From NCBI RefSeq assembly GCF_011927785.1, contig NZ_JAATJK010000001.1, positions 3,505,001 through 3,569,000 on the forward strand: a stretch of DNA of 64,000 nucleotides, read 5' to 3'. Positions 38,651 through 48,224 of the stretch are shown here, one piece after another. This stretch comes from Micromonospora profundi (GTDB taxonomy: Bacteria > Actinomycetota > Actinomycetes > Mycobacteriales > Micromonosporaceae). Position numbers and translations under genes: made by a program. Each line of letters starts with the position of its first letter. Within the stretch, counting starts at the first letter, position 1. The notes below the pieces were generated by a model that saw only the letters and a program-made list of their open reading frames with translations, did no database searches and had not been told where the DNA came from.

Positions 38651-38818
38651 GCGCTGTCTCCCATCCGGACTGTCTGGGGGCAGACGAGCCGCCCCCAACC
38701 GTCGGCCCCGGAGTTTCACCAGGTCCACCGGGCGGCAGAGCCGTCCGGGTCGCGGGCTGACCACGGTCTGGACCGTGGATCACCGCCGGTTCGGAATTTC
38801 ACCGAGTCCCGCCAGCGC
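38651..38818 (-). promoter_or_regulatory. FMN riboswitch (RFN element) of the rib operon
   Basis: On the minus strand the conserved core is GGACTCGGTGAAATTCCG, then AACCGGCGGTGATCC, AGCCCGCGA, GGTGAAACTCC, GCCGACGG and AGTCCGGATGGGAGA. The closing stem P1 pairs GCGCTG (38818-38813) with CAGCGC (38656-38651). FMN binding should turn down ribD-ribE-ribM-ribBA-ribH. The stretch 38496-38897 holds no gene. A weak -10 (TAAGAC, 38841-38836) may start the leader. Confidence 0.95.
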
Positions 38819-38897
38819 GTGGTGGGTACCCCGAAGTCTTACACGCCGACGGGGTTCCGTCTTCCTTCAGGCGAGCTACTTCACAGCCTCGTCATGC

Positions 38898-39854
38898 TCA
38901 CGGGACACCACGGCGGCGGTCCACAGCGACGTACGACCCGGGTTGGCTCTTGGCGACCGTCTTCATCTCCGAGGCCACAGCGATGGCCTCGAGGGGGTCG
39001 GTGAATCGCTTGCCCGCGTCGGATAGTGAGACGCCGATGGAGAGGGTGACCAGGGCGGCCCTGCGGATGGTGCCCCGGCGGTCCTTCAGCTCGACGAAAC
39101 CGCGCTCGCGGTCGGTGGGGTCGTAGAGGGTGTCGGCGGAGTTCTCGAAGTCGACAACCGCCCGGGAGGTCAGCGGGCGCACCTGGCCCGGGGTGCAGAC
39201 GATGACGAAGTCGTCGCCGCCGACGTGGCCGAGAAAGGCCGGCGGCAACCCGACCGCCACCACGGCCCGGTGCAGGCTGCGCGCCAGCGTGGAGATGAAG
39301 TCGTCGCCGCGGACGAAGCCGTACCGGTCGTTGACGCTCTTGAACCTGTCGATGTCGACGTAGCCGACCGCGTAGTCCACCCCCTGCCGGACCCGGTCGC
39401 TGATCTCCCGGCGGATCCTGCTGTTGCCGGGCAACCCGGTCAACGGGGAGACCTCGCGGAACTCCTTGTTGCGGCGCAGCGTCGAGGAGACCCGGGCCAC
39501 CAGCTCGGCGGTGTCGAAGGGCTTGACGAGGTAGTCGTCGGCGCCGGCGCTGAGCCCGTGGACCTTGTCCACGGTCATCCCCTTGGCCGTCAACATGATC
39601 ACCGGCAGGGCGGAGGTCATCGGGTCGGCGCGCAGCCGCCGGGTCAGCTCCAGACCGTCGATCCGGGGCATCATGAGGTCGACCACCGCCAGGTCGGGTC
39701 GCTCCCGCTCGATGACGTCCAGAGCCTCCTGGCCGTCGCTGGCGAGGATCACCTCGAAGCCGTGCACGCGCAGATTGAACTCGACGAACCGAGCGATGTC
39801 CTCGTCGTCGTCGACGACGAGGATGACGTCCTTACGGTCGCCGTCGGGCTCCAC
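38898..39854 (-). CDS. Response regulator with GGDEF-like output domain
   Basis: A 318-residue PleD-like protein. The receiver domain (about 8-125) has the acidic pocket VVDDDEDI, phospho-acceptor Asp59 in VVDLMMPR, and Lys in YLVKPFD. The GGDEF domain (about 140-305) includes PLTGLPGN and DIDRFKSVNDRYGFVRGD. The active-site motif reads GGDDF (212-216), with Asp for the usual Glu, so cyclase activity is uncertain. It may sense or make c-di-GMP. The GTG is one base after the rpe stop, so it is coupled to rpe. No partner kinase is in the window. Confidence 0.85.
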   Translation of the reverse strand: MEPDGDRKDVILVVDDDEDIARFVEFNLRVHGFEVILASDGQEALDVIERERPDLAVVDLMMPRIDGLELTRRLRADPMTSALPVIMLTAKGMTVDKVHGLSAGADDYLVKPFDTAELVARVSSTLRRNKEFREVSPLTGLPGNSRIRREISDRVRQGVDYAVGYVDIDRFKSVNDRYGFVRGDDFISTLARSLHRAVVAVGLPPAFLGHVGGDDFVIVCTPGQVRPLTSRAVVDFENSADTLYDPTDRERGFVELKDRRGTIRRAALVTLSIGVSLSDAGKRFTDPLEAIAVASEMKTVAKSQPGSYVAVDRRRGVP

Positions 39855-39855
39855 C

Positions 39856-40536
39856 TCAGGCGCCGGGGGCCGCGCGCTCCGCCAACGCCCGCAGGTGCCG
39901 GACCGCCTCCGCCGGGTCGGCGGCCCCGTAGACGGCGGTGCCGGCCACGAACGCGTCGGCGCCGGCGGCAGCGGCCTGCTCGATGGTGTCGGCGGCGATC
40001 CCCCCGTCCACCTCGATGCGCAGCTCCAGGTGCCCGGCGTCGACGTGCCGGCGCACGGCGCGGACCTTGTCCAGCATTTGCGGGATGAACCGCTGCCCGC
40101 CGAAGCCGGCCTTGATCGTCATGATCAGCAGGGTGTCGAAGCTGGGCAGCAGGTCGAGGTACGGCTCGATCGGCGTGTCCCGGTCGATGGCGAGCCCGGC
40201 CTTTGCGCCGGCCGCCCGCAGGTCCTTGGCGAGCGCCACCGGGTCGTCGGCCGCCTCGGCGTGGAAGGTGACGTTGTAGGCGCCGGCGTCGGCGTAGCCG
40301 GGGGCCCACCGACGCGGGTCCTCGATCATCAGGTGCACGTCGAACGGCATCGTGGTGGCGGCACGCAGGCTCTGCACCACGGGTAGCCCGATGGTCAGGT
40401 TCGGCACGAAATGGTTGTCCATCACGTCCACGTGCAACCAGTCCGCGGCGTCCTCGACGGCACGGACTTCTTCGGCGAGGCGGGCGAAATCGGCGGCCAG
40501 GATGCTCGGCGCGACGATCGGCGGCGGTACGGTCAC
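39856..40536 (-). CDS. rpe: Ribulose-phosphate 3-epimerase
   Basis: A 226-residue TIM-barrel enzyme of the pentose phosphate pathway. Characteristic parts are [14 protein letters not shown] (about 7-20), [16 protein letters not shown] (about 35-50) with metal ligands, [14 protein letters not shown] and EVDGGI. The GTG at 40536 sits 7 bases after a TACACT -10 and has no Shine-Dalgarno, suggesting a leaderless mRNA. Confidence 0.96.
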   Translation of the reverse strand: MTVPPPIVAPSILAADFARLAEEVRAVEDAADWLHVDVMDNHFVPNLTIGLPVVQSLRAATTMPFDVHLMIEDPRRWAPGYADAGAYNVTFHAEAADDPVALAKDLRAAGAKAGLAIDRDTPIEPYLDLLPSFDTLLIMTIKAGFGGQRFIPQMLDKVRAVRRHVDAGHLELRIEVDGGIAADTIEQAAAAGADAFVAGTAVYGAADPAEAVRHLRALAERAAPGA

Positions 40537-40542
40537 GGGGCC

Positions 40543-40548
40543 AGTGTA
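40543..40548 (-). promoter_or_regulatory. Candidate -10 box of rpe
   Basis: TACACT on the minus strand, six bases before the GTG start. The -35 region is poor. Confidence 0.4.
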
Positions 40549-40712
40549 CGAACGCGGTCACCCGTTGCCCGCATCGCGGCACCACTTGGAGCGCGTTGTG
40601 ACCTGGCGGTGACCAACAGTACAGAACTGGGCGACCCGGACCACCAAATCCGGACGAACAGACATCAGTGGCTGGCCGATCGACGGAAACGCGACGACAC
40701 TCCAACGGGGAT

Positions 40713-40727
40713 GGTGCCGTAGGCTGC
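40713..40727 (+). promoter_or_regulatory. Candidate -10 region of the first septum-formation gene
   Basis: GGTGCCGTAGGCTGC contains TAGGCT and lies 77 bases before the ATG. Nearly the same sequence lies 79 bases before the ATG of the paralogue (41686-41700). Confidence 0.4.
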
Positions 40728-40789
40728 ACGCCCGCCGGGGACTCGCCGCGGGACGCGGGGACCGGCCGCCAGCTCCGGGAGGGCGGACG

Positions 40790-41680
40790 ATGCGACGGTG
40801 GCTTGCAGCGCTGGCGCTGGCCGGCGTCACCGCGGTACTGCTGGCCGGCTGCGGGCCCGCGCGAGGCGCGGACGGTGACCTCACCGACGACTGGCCGGCG
40901 CTGAGCGCTCCGCGTCCGTTCACACCGGCCAGCGACACCTGCCTACCCCGGATCACCTCGATCGTGCAGGCAAGCACGTACGAGACGGTGGACTGCGCGC
41001 GCAGCCACCTAGCCGAGGCGATCCACGTCGGCACCTTCACCGGCCCCGCCGCGCTGACCCCCGCCCGCCCGGGGCCCGGCTCGGCGGCACTGCGGGCGGC
41101 ACGCGCCGAGTGCGACCAGCGGGCCCGGGAGATGCTCGGCGGTGACTGGCACACGGCGCGGCTCACCCTGTCGGTCTCGCTGCCCTCGGCCGCGGCCTGG
41201 TCGGGCGGAGCGCGCTGGTTCCGCTGCGAGCTCGCCGAGACCGACAGCATCGACAACACCCGTCCGGTGAACCGCGTCGGCAGCCTGCGCGGCGCGCTGA
41301 TCGGCGACGCTCCCCTGTTCCACCGCTGCTTCGACCCCAAGCTGATCGGCGACAACCTCAACTACATGGCGCCGGTGCTCTGCACCGAGCCGCACCGCGC
41401 CGAGTTCGTGGGCGTCTACGAGGAACAGGACATGAGCTGGACGCAGTTCGCCCGCTCCGGCGACCAGGCGCACCAGCGCTGCATGGAGTTGATCGCCACG
41501 TACGCCGCCGTGCCGAACAACAGCGACCTGCCGTACCGGGCAGGGTCCATCTACTACCCACCGTCGCGGCGGGAGTGGGAGGAGGGTGACCGTGGCGTCA
41601 GGTGTTTCCTGTGGACGGACGACCGCAAATTCACCCGCTCCATGCGCGGTGCCGGCCCCGAGGGACTACCCGCAATCTGA
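40790..41680 (+). CDS. Septum-formation family lipoprotein, copy 1
   Basis: A 296-residue secreted protein. It has a signal peptide with lipobox (VTAVLLAGCGP, Cys about 21) and two related halves with paired Cys residues (DTCLPR, VDCARSHLAEAIHVGTFTG; then FHRCFDPK, VLCTEPHRAEFVGVYE). The HxAExxxVG pattern in both halves is typical of actinobacterial Septum_form proteins, whose name comes from septum localisation in a relative. Its precise role is unknown. It has a tandem copy of identical length directly downstream. Confidence 0.8.
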   Translation: MRRWLAALALAGVTAVLLAGCGPARGADGDLTDDWPALSAPRPFTPASDTCLPRITSIVQASTYETVDCARSHLAEAIHVGTFTGPAALTPARPGPGSAALRAARAECDQRAREMLGGDWHTARLTLSVSLPSAAAWSGGARWFRCELAETDSIDNTRPVNRVGSLRGALIGDAPLFHRCFDPKLIGDNLNYMAPVLCTEPHRAEFVGVYEEQDMSWTQFARSGDQAHQRCMELIATYAAVPNNSDLPYRAGSIYYPPSRREWEEGDRGVRCFLWTDDRKFTRSMRGAGPEGLPAI

Positions 41681-41685
41681 GTCAC

Positions 41686-41700
41686 GGTGCCGTATGCTGC
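41686..41700 (+). promoter_or_regulatory. Candidate -10 region of the second septum-formation gene
   Basis: GGTGCCGTATGCTGC with TATGCT. It duplicates the sequence and spacing of the site before copy 1, which suggests that gene and promoter were duplicated together. Confidence 0.4.
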
Positions 41701-41764
41701 TGCGCCGTGGCGCTACCGGTCGGCTGAGGGCTGGCGGGAGGCCACCAGCGGCGGGAGGTCGGAG

Positions 41765-42655
41765 ATGCGACGGTGGTTGGCGGCGGTGGCCGGGGGCGCG
41801 GCGGTGGCCCTGGGCCTCGCTGGTTGTGGCGCACCCGCCGGAGTCGACCGGGACCTCGTCGACGACTGGCCGGCACCCGTCGCCGCGCAGCAGTTCGTAC
41901 CTGAGGCCAACGTGTGCCACCACGCCTCCCAGCAGGTCGGCTTCCTCAGCGGCTACAACCCGATGGGGTGCGACGAGTCGCACCGGGTCGAGACCATGCA
42001 CGTGGGCACGTTCACCGGCCCGGCCGCCGAGCGCGACACGCCCCCACCCCCCGGCTCGGCGGGCATGCGGGCCGCGCAGGACGCCTGCGAGGCCGAGGTC
42101 AGCAAGGCCCTCGGCGCCGACCGGCGCAGCGGTCGCCTCGGCCTGACCGTCGTCCTGCCGTCCGACCCCGCCTGGGCCGGCGGCGCGCGCTGGTACCGCT
42201 GCGACGTCGCGGAGATCGCCAGCATCGACGACACCGCCGTCGACCTGCGCACCGGCAGCCTCCGAGGGGCGCTGACCGGCGCGGCGCCGCTGGCGTACCG
42301 CTGCTTCAAGCCCAAGCTCGTCAAGGACAAGATCGAGGAGATGGTGGCGGTTTCCTGCACCGCCAAGCACCACGCCGAGTTCGTCGGGATCTGGCAGGCC
42401 CCGGACATCAGCTACGCGGAGTTCAACCGCACCGCCAAGCGGACGCACCGTGCCTGCCAGTCCTTGACAGCCAAGTACGCGAAGGTGCCGGACAACTCAC
42501 AGCTCGACTTCCGCGTCGGAACGATCTTCTACCAGCCGTACGAGCAGGAGTGGAAGAACGGCAACCGGGGCGTGCAGTGCTTCCTGTGGATCAGCGACCG
42601 GGCATTGACCCGTTCGATGAAGAACGCCGGCACGAAGGGCCTCCCGGTCACCTGA
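41765..42655 (+). CDS. Septum-formation family lipoprotein, copy 2
   Basis: A 296-residue paralogue of the previous gene with the same architecture: lipobox ALGLAGCGAP, then NVCHHA, MGCDESHRVETMHVGTFTG, YRCFKPKL and VSCTAKHHAEFVGIW. The lengths are identical and the conserved Cys pairs are kept, while many surface positions differ. The ATG at 41765 follows GGGAGG. It ends 15 bases before a very strong hairpin. Confidence 0.8.
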   Translation: MRRWLAAVAGGAAVALGLAGCGAPAGVDRDLVDDWPAPVAAQQFVPEANVCHHASQQVGFLSGYNPMGCDESHRVETMHVGTFTGPAAERDTPPPPGSAGMRAAQDACEAEVSKALGADRRSGRLGLTVVLPSDPAWAGGARWYRCDVAEIASIDDTAVDLRTGSLRGALTGAAPLAYRCFKPKLVKDKIEEMVAVSCTAKHHAEFVGIWQAPDISYAEFNRTAKRTHRACQSLTAKYAKVPDNSQLDFRVGTIFYQPYEQEWKNGNRGVQCFLWISDRALTRSMKNAGTKGLPVT

Positions 42656-42670
42656 GCCCCAAGCTGAGCT

Positions 42671-42723
42671 GAAAGGAAGGGTCCCTTGTTAACGCGCAGC
42701 GTTAACAAGGGACCCTTCCTTTC
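42671..42723. terminator. Perfect 25-bp hairpin between convergent genes
   Basis: Arms 42671-42695 and 42699-42723 are fully complementary around a GCA loop. They begin GAAAGGAAGGGTCCCTTG and centre on GTTAACGC. Runs of A and T at the ends make it work in both directions, for the septum gene and rsmB. It resembles a dispersed hairpin family that I recall from Micromonospora genomes. Confidence 0.9.
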
Positions 42724-42737
42724 GCGTTGGCGCGGAC

Positions 42738-44174
42738 TCAGCCTCGGCGCAGGACGGCCAGGAACATCGCGTCGGTGCCGTGCCGGTGCGGCCAGAGCTG
42801 CACAGTGGGACCGTCACCCAGGCCGGGCATGCCCGCCGGCAGCAGCGGCCGGGCGTCGACGAAATCCACCGACACGCCGCTGCGCCGCGCCGCCTCGGTC
42901 ACCGTCACATGCGTCTCCACCGTGTGCGGTGAGCAGGTGACGTACGCGACGAGCCCACCGGGGCGCACCGCGCGCAGCGCCGCCCCCAGCAGCTCGCGCT
43001 GCAACCGGGTCAGCTGCGGCAGGTCCGACGGCTGGCGACGCCACCGCGACTCCGGCCGGCGACGCAACGACCCCAGACCGGTGCACGGGGCATCCACAAG
43101 CACCCTGTCGAAGTGCCCCTCCGGCAGCTTCGGGTCCGCGCCGACCTCACGGCCGTCGGTGGCCAGCACTGTCACCGGCAGACCCCGGGTCGCCTGGGAC
43201 ACCAGCCGGGCCCGGTGCTCGGCCACCTCCACGGCCGTCAGCCGGGCATCGCGCTGCGCGGCAAGCGCACCGAGCAGACCGGCCTTTCCACCCGGACCGG
43301 CGCACAGGTCCAGCCATCGCCCGTCCGGGCCGTCCAGCGGTGCGTCGGCGAGCGCGACAGCCACGAGCTGGGAGCCCTCGTCCTGGACATGGGCGCGGCC
43401 GTCGACCACCGCCGGCACGTCACCCGGCGCGCCGCCGGGCAGATAGACCGCGTACGGCGAGAAGGCGCCTGGCGCGCCGCCCACCTGGTCGGCCAGCTCG
43501 ATCGGGTCGATGAGGCCGGGGCGGGCGCACAGGTGCACCGGAGGCCGCTCGTTGTCCTCGATCAGGAGCCGGGCCGTCTCGCCCAGGTCACCGTCGAGCG
43601 CCTCGGAGAACGCCCGCACGATCCACTGTGGATGGCTGTACGCCAGCGCCAGGTGTCCGACCGGGTCGGTTTCCATGGGCGGGGCCAGCTTGGCCACCCA
43701 CCCGTCGGAGTCGAGCGTGGACACCTCGCGCAGCACCGCGTTGGCGAAGCCGGTGGCACCCGGCGCAACTGAGCGGACCAGGTCCACTGTCGACGAGACC
43801 GCCGCGTGCGCGGGCACCCGTGTGTGCAGCAGTTGGTACGCCCCGATCCGCAGCGCGTCACGGGCCGGCGGGTCGATGCGCTCCACGTCCCGGCCGGCCG
43901 CGTCGCTGAGAATCGCGTCCAACGTGCCCAGGTGTCGCAGGGTGCCGTAGGTCAGCTCGGTGGCGAAGGCCGCGTCCCGACCGAACAGCCCCTCGTCGCG
44001 CAGGATGATGGGCAGCACCAGGTTGGCGAACGCGTCGTCGCGGTGCACGGCGGCCACCGCCTCGTACGCCGCACGCCGTGGCCGGTCCAGCGGGGGCCGG
44101 ACGGGCCGGCGGTCCCCACCGCGGCCGGTCGACGGGCCTCCACGGCTCGGGCGGGTGCCCTCGGGGGCCGTCAC
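42738..44174 (-). CDS. rsmB: 16S rRNA (cytosine-967-C5)-methyltransferase
   Basis: A 478-residue enzyme. The N-terminal NusB-like RNA-binding domain (about 28-165: [23 protein letters not shown]) is followed by a SAM-dependent domain with [14 protein letters not shown] (about 290), [18 protein letters not shown] with the general Cys, and the nucleophile Cys in [12 protein letters not shown] ~25-residue Arg/Gly-rich start precedes the first domain. The GTG overlaps the fmt stop (GTGA). Confidence 0.94.
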   Translation of the reverse strand: MTAPEGTRPSRGGPSTGRGGDRRPVRPPLDRPRRAAYEAVAAVHRDDAFANLVLPIILRDEGLFGRDAAFATELTYGTLRHLGTLDAILSDAAGRDVERIDPPARDALRIGAYQLLHTRVPAHAAVSSTVDLVRSVAPGATGFANAVLREVSTLDSDGWVAKLAPPMETDPVGHLALAYSHPQWIVRAFSEALDGDLGETARLLIEDNERPPVHLCARPGLIDPIELADQVGGAPGAFSPYAVYLPGGAPGDVPAVVDGRAHVQDEGSQLVAVALADAPLDGPDGRWLDLCAGPGGKAGLLGALAAQRDARLTAVEVAEHRARLVSQATRGLPVTVLATDGREVGADPKLPEGHFDRVLVDAPCTGLGSLRRRPESRWRRQPSDLPQLTRLQRELLGAALRAVRPGGLVAYVTCSPHTVETHVTVTEAARRSGVSVDFVDARPLLPAGMPGLGDGPTVQLWPHRHGTDAMFLAVLRRG

Positions 44175-45097
44175 GCGAGGGCCTCGCCGGCGCTGACCCG
44201 GACGCCGCGCGCCCAGTCCGTCGCCGGCATGGCCCGCTTACCCGCGGCACGCACCTCGCCGAGGCGCACCGGCACGGTGGCCGTGCCGGCGAGTACCTGG
44301 GACTTCTCCACAAGCAGTTCCCCTGGCTTCAGGTCGGGGCCGTCGGGCACCGGCACGACGGCGCCGAGTTTCACCCGCTCGTCCCGGAAGGTCGTCCACG
44401 GCCCCGGCGCCGGAGTGCAGGCGCGGATCCGCCGGTCCACGGCGAAAGCAGGGTCAGCCCAGCGCACCCGGGCGTCCTCCACTGTCAGCTTCGGCGCCAG
44501 CGACACGCCGTCGGCGGGCTGCGGCTCGGCCCGGGCGGTGCCGTCGGCGATCGCGTCGAGCACCGCCACCAGCAGGCCGGCGCCGGAGTCGGCGAGCCGC
44601 TCCAGCAGGTCACCGGAGGTGTCGGAGGGACGGATCTCGTCGGTAAGGGTGCCGAAGACCGGCCCGGTGTCCAGACCCTGCTCCAACTGGAAGACGCTGG
44701 CCCCGGTCAGCTCGTCGCCGTGCAGCACCGCGTGCTGCACGGGCGCGGCGCCGCGCCAGGCGGGCAGCAGCGAGAAGTGCAGGTTGATCCAGCCGTACGT
44801 GGGGATCTCCAGCGCGGCCGGCGGCACCAGCGCGCCGTAGGCGACCACCGGCACGCAGTCCGGTGCCAGCTCGCGCAACCGGTCGAGGAACTCGGGGTCG
44901 CGCGGGCGGGCCGGGGTGAGCACCTCGACGCCGTGCTCGTCGGCCCACGCGCCGACCGGGGAGCGGGACAGGCCGCGCCCCCGTCCGGCAGGCGCGTCGG
45001 GCCTGGTGACCACTGCCACCAGCTCGTGCCGGGAGGCCGCCACGGCGGCCAGGGCGGGAACGGCCACGGCCGGCGTACCGGCGAAGATCACGCGCAT
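44171..45097 (-). CDS. fmt: Methionyl-tRNA formyltransferase
   Basis: A 308-residue enzyme formylating initiator Met-tRNA. It starts [16 protein letters not shown]. The folate/formyl site is [25 protein letters not shown] (about 105-130), and the C-terminal domain (about 205 onward) binds tRNA. The ATG at 45097 is 5 bases after the def stop. Together def and fmt add and remove the formyl group of new proteins. Confidence 0.96.
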   Translation of the reverse strand: MRVIFAGTPAVAVPALAAVAASRHELVAVVTRPDAPAGRGRGLSRSPVGAWADEHGVEVLTPARPRDPEFLDRLRELAPDCVPVVAYGALVPPAALEIPTYGWINLHFSLLPAWRGAAPVQHAVLHGDELTGASVFQLEQGLDTGPVFGTLTDEIRPSDTSGDLLERLADSGAGLLVAVLDAIADGTARAEPQPADGVSLAPKLTVEDARVRWADPAFAVDRRIRACTPAPGPWTTFRDERVKLGAVVPVPDGPDLKPGELLVEKSQVLAGTATVPVRLGEVRAAGKRAMPATDWARGVRVSAGEALA

Positions 45098-45102
45098 CCG
45101 GG

Positions 45103-45660
45103 TCACCGCCCCAGACCGAAAGGGTCGCTGAGGTGCGGGCTCAGCTTGACCGTCGGCGGGGCTGCCGCGTCGTACCACTCGGCCTGACGGATCGCCTTCA
45201 TAGCTTCCTTACGCCCCTCCGGATCGAGCCGGTCGAGGAAGAGCACCCCGTCGAGGTGGTCGGTCTCGTGCTGCACACAGCGGGCCATCAGGCCGGTACC
45301 GACGATCTGCATCGGGTCGCCGAACGAACTGAAGCCCTTGGCGATGACGTTCTGCCGGCGCTTGGTGTCGAAGTAGAGCCCGGGGATCGACAGGCAGCCC
45401 TCCGGGCCGTCCTGCTCCTCCTCGTCGGGAAACTCCAGCACCGGGTTGATCAGGTGCCCGAGAACGTCGTCGACGTCGAAGGTGAACACACGCAGGCTCA
45501 CACCGAGCTGCGGCGCGGCCAGGCCGGCGCCGCCCTGCTCACGCATCGTGTCGGTGAGGTCGGCCACAAGCCGACGCAGCTCGGCGTCGAAATCGACCAC
45601 CGGATCGGCCGGCGTGCGCAGCACCGGATCCCCGAACAGACGGATGGGCTGGACGGTCAC
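45103..45660 (-). CDS. def: Peptide deformylase
   Basis: A 185-residue metalloenzyme that removes N-terminal formyl groups. All three motifs are present: [10 protein letters not shown] (about 46), EGCLSIPG with the metal-binding Cys (about 87), and QHETDHLDG with the two His ligands (about 130). The GTG at 45660 has AAGGAG nine bases upstream. That site forms the second and third codons of a longer frame starting at the ATG at 45678, which has no ribosome-binding site of its own. Confidence 0.93.
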   Translation of the reverse strand: MTVQPIRLFGDPVLRTPADPVVDFDAELRRLVADLTDTMREQGGAGLAAPQLGVSLRVFTFDVDDVLGHLINPVLEFPDEEEQDGPEGCLSIPGLYFDTKRRQNVIAKGFSSFGDPMQIVGTGLMARCVQHETDHLDGVLFLDRLDPEGRKEAMKAIRQAEWYDAAAPPTVKLSPHLSDPFGLGR

Positions 45661-45702
45661 GCGGGACGGCTCCTTCATGGGTGGGACGTGCAGTGCCGTA
45701 CC

Positions 45703-45708
45703 AGTCTA
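45703..45708 (-). promoter_or_regulatory. Possible -10 box of def-fmt-rsmB
   Basis: TAGACT on the minus strand, about 42 bases before the GTG start of def. No clear -35 is visible. Confidence 0.35.
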
Positions 45709-45770
45709 CGGAGTGCGCGGTCGCGCGCCGGTCGGCGTACCTCGATCGGCAGCCATCGGTGTGCCCAGCG

Positions 45771-48224
45771 TCACCGGCCCGCCCCCGGGCACGGCTCTGA
45801 CGCGGCACGGGTCAGCAGGTCGCGGACCCGCTCGCCATCGGGGTGGCCCAGATCGTCGAAGATGCCGACAGCACGCCGCCAGGTACGGGTGGCGCCCGCC
45901 ACGTCCCCCGCCATGTGCCGGCTCTCGCCCAGCCGGGACAGGGTGTCCGCCTCGTCGTAGCGGTCGCCGATCCGCCGGTACAGGGCGAGCGCCCGCCCGT
46001 AGCAGCGGATCGCCTGGTGGTGGTCGTCCAGCCGAGCGTGGATGAAGCCGACGCTGTCCCAGGTGTTCGCCTCGCCGTGCCGGTCACCGGTCCGGCGCAG
46101 CAGCGCCAGCGCCTGCTCGCAGTGCGCGAGCGCCGGGGCGTACTGGCCGAGTTGGGCATGGGCCCAGCCGACCGCGTTGCGGGCGCTTGCCTCGCCAGCC
46201 AGGTGACCGGCGGCCCGGTACAGCGCCAGGGCCCGCTGCGCGTGGTCCAGCGCCTCGGCGTACCGGCCGAGCCAGTCGAGCATCGCGCCGAACGCGCGAT
46301 GGGTACGCGCCTGCCCGGTGTGGTCACCGAGCCCTTCGGAGATCACCAGAGCCTGCCGGTAGTTTCTCGCCGCCTCGTCCACCTGACCCAGCCGGGACAG
46401 CACCCGGGCGAGGTCGCGGTGCGCGTTGGCCTGCCCGTGTCGGTCACCGGCCCGGACCGCCCCGGCCAGGGCCGTCCGCTGCGCGACTGCCAGGTCCGGC
46501 CAGCGTCCCCGTCGTTGCAGGAAGTCGACAAGGGTCCAGGCCAGCTGCCAGGCGTGGCCGTCGAACCCGGCCCGCCGCGCGTGGGTGACCGCCGCCAGGA
46601 GCACCGGGTACTCGACGGTGAACCAGGCGAGCGCCTGAGGGTGGTCGGTGATTTCCTCGGGCAGCACTCCCGGCGCGGCGGCGGCAAGGGCGACCGGATC
46701 CCGGCCCGGTTGCAGCAGCAGCGCGGCGGCGTGGGCGGTGTGCAGGTAGTGGTCCAGCCCGCGCCGGATCGCGGCCCGCCGTTCCTGCGCCGGTTCGAGG
46801 CGTTCGGCCTGCTCGGCCGCGTACGCCCGGAGCAGGTCGTGCGCGCCGAACCGGCCGGAGGCGTGCTCGGTGACGAGGTGCGCGTGAGCCAGCTCGGCCA
46901 GCAGCCGAGGCACCTGGTCCCGGGGCAGGCCCGCCAGGCTGGCCGCTGCCGCAACCCCCAGCTCCGGCCCCGAGTGGCAGCCGAACAGCCGGAACAGGCG
47001 GGCCGCCGCGGGTGTCAGACTCCGGTACGACCAGGAGAAGACGGCCTGTACGTCGGTGCCGGCGTCCCCACCGTCGAGCGAGTCCAGCGGGCGCGGCGCC
47101 TCGCGCAGCTCGGCGGCGAGGGTGGTCAGCGGGAACGCCGGGTTCGCCGCGCCCCGGGCGGCGAGCACCGCCAGCGCCAGCGGCAGCCGTGCACACCGCT
47201 CGATGATCTCGTCCACCGCACTCGGCTCGACGGCCAGCCGGTCGGTGCCGAGCCTGCGGGCCAGCAGTTGCCACGCCTCGGCGGTGCTGAGCAGGTCGAC
47301 GCCGATCGGCCGGGCGCCTTCGGCGGCGACCAGGCCGGCGAGCCGGTTGCGGCTGGTGACCAGGACCACGCAGCTCGGGTTGCCGACAAGCAGGGGTCGG
47401 ACATGGTCGGCGTCTCGCGCGTTGTCGAGCAGCACCAGCATCCGCCGGCCGGCGAGCAGGCTGCGGTAGAGGCCCACCTGCGCGGGCAGGTGGGTGGGGA
47501 TCCGCTCGGGTGGCACTTCGAGGGCTTCGAGGAAGCCGCGTACCGCCTCGACGGGGGTCATCACCGAACCGGTGGAGTCGAACCCGCGCAGGTCGACGTA
47601 GAGCTGGCCGTCCGGGAAGCGGTCGGCCACCCGGTGCGCCCAGTACACGGCGAGCGTCGTCTTGCCGACCCCTGCCGTGCCGGACAGCGTCATCACGGTG
47701 ACGGGGGCCATCCCGCCGTCGCCGCAGGCCCCGGACGCGGCATCGAGCTGGGCGAGCTGGGAGATACGTCCGACGAATCCGGGCAGCGCCGGAGGCAGTT
47801 GGCGGGGCACCGGGAACCGGGCGGACGTCGTACCGGCCCCCGGCCGCCCCGTAGGCACCGGATCCCGGTTCGGGCGCCGCCGCAGCTCCTCGACGCGGTC
47901 CCGAGCGGTGGCCAGCACGCCCTGCTCGGACGGCGTCGCCCCGAGCAGTCGGATGAGGGCGTCGAACCGCTCCGGCGGAGGCAGGATGTTGCCGGCGAAG
48001 TACTCCCCGATGATCCCCCGCGACCAACCGGTCTTCGCGGCCAACTGCCGGTACGTCAGCCGGGTTTCGCCCTGCTGGCGGGCCTCCCGGCGGCGCAGCT
48101 GGCGCAGCAGCCCGGCCAGGTCGTGCAGTGTCTGCGCCTCGGCGCCGCCGCGGGCCACCTCGAACGCTCCGGGCGACCCCTGCGACGCCTGACGCGCGCC
48201 AGGTGGCACCCGTTGGTCGGACAT
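45771..48224 (-). CDS. HTH/NB-ARC/TPR regulator (AfsR-like STAND ATPase without SARP domain)
   Basis: An 817-residue signalling protein. An XRE-like HTH (about 54-92: LTYRQLAAKTGWSRGIIGEYFAG) precedes an NB-ARC ATPase with P-loop GTAGVGKTT (about 181-189) and Walker B MLVLLDNARDADHV. A winged-helix part follows (LFRLFGCHSGPELG region). From ~560 there are about six tetratricopeptide repeats (EALDHAQRALALYRAAGHLAGEASARNAVG and similar). Such proteins are ATP-dependent switches controlling morphology or secondary metabolism. It is divergent from a secreted protease gene, which may be its target. The ATG at 48224 is preferred over one four codons earlier. Confidence 0.88.
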   Translation of the reverse strand: MSDQRVPPGARQASQGSPGAFEVARGGAEAQTLHDLAGLLRQLRRREARQQGETRLTYRQLAAKTGWSRGIIGEYFAGNILPPPERFDALIRLLGATPSEQGVLATARDRVEELRRRPNRDPVPTGRPGAGTTSARFPVPRQLPPALPGFVGRISQLAQLDAASGACGDGGMAPVTVMTLSGTAGVGKTTLAVYWAHRVADRFPDGQLYVDLRGFDSTGSVMTPVEAVRGFLEALEVPPERIPTHLPAQVGLYRSLLAGRRMLVLLDNARDADHVRPLLVGNPSCVVLVTSRNRLAGLVAAEGARPIGVDLLSTAEAWQLLARRLGTDRLAVEPSAVDEIIERCARLPLALAVLAARGAANPAFPLTTLAAELREAPRPLDSLDGGDAGTDVQAVFSWSYRSLTPAAARLFRLFGCHSGPELGVAAAASLAGLPRDQVPRLLAELAHAHLVTEHASGRFGAHDLLRAYAAEQAERLEPAQERRAAIRRGLDHYLHTAHAAALLLQPGRDPVALAAAAPGVLPEEITDHPQALAWFTVEYPVLLAAVTHARRAGFDGHAWQLAWTLVDFLQRRGRWPDLAVAQRTALAGAVRAGDRHGQANAHRDLARVLSRLGQVDEAARNYRQALVISEGLGDHTGQARTHRAFGAMLDWLGRYAEALDHAQRALALYRAAGHLAGEASARNAVGWAHAQLGQYAPALAHCEQALALLRRTGDRHGEANTWDSVGFIHARLDDHHQAIRCYGRALALYRRIGDRYDEADTLSRLGESRHMAGDVAGATRTWRRAVGIFDDLGHPDGERVRDLLTRAASEPCPGAGR

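Noticed and set aside
45661..45678. ATG at 45678 as the start of def
   Set aside because: It has no ribosome-binding site; its second and third codons are the AAGGAG that serves the GTG at 45660.
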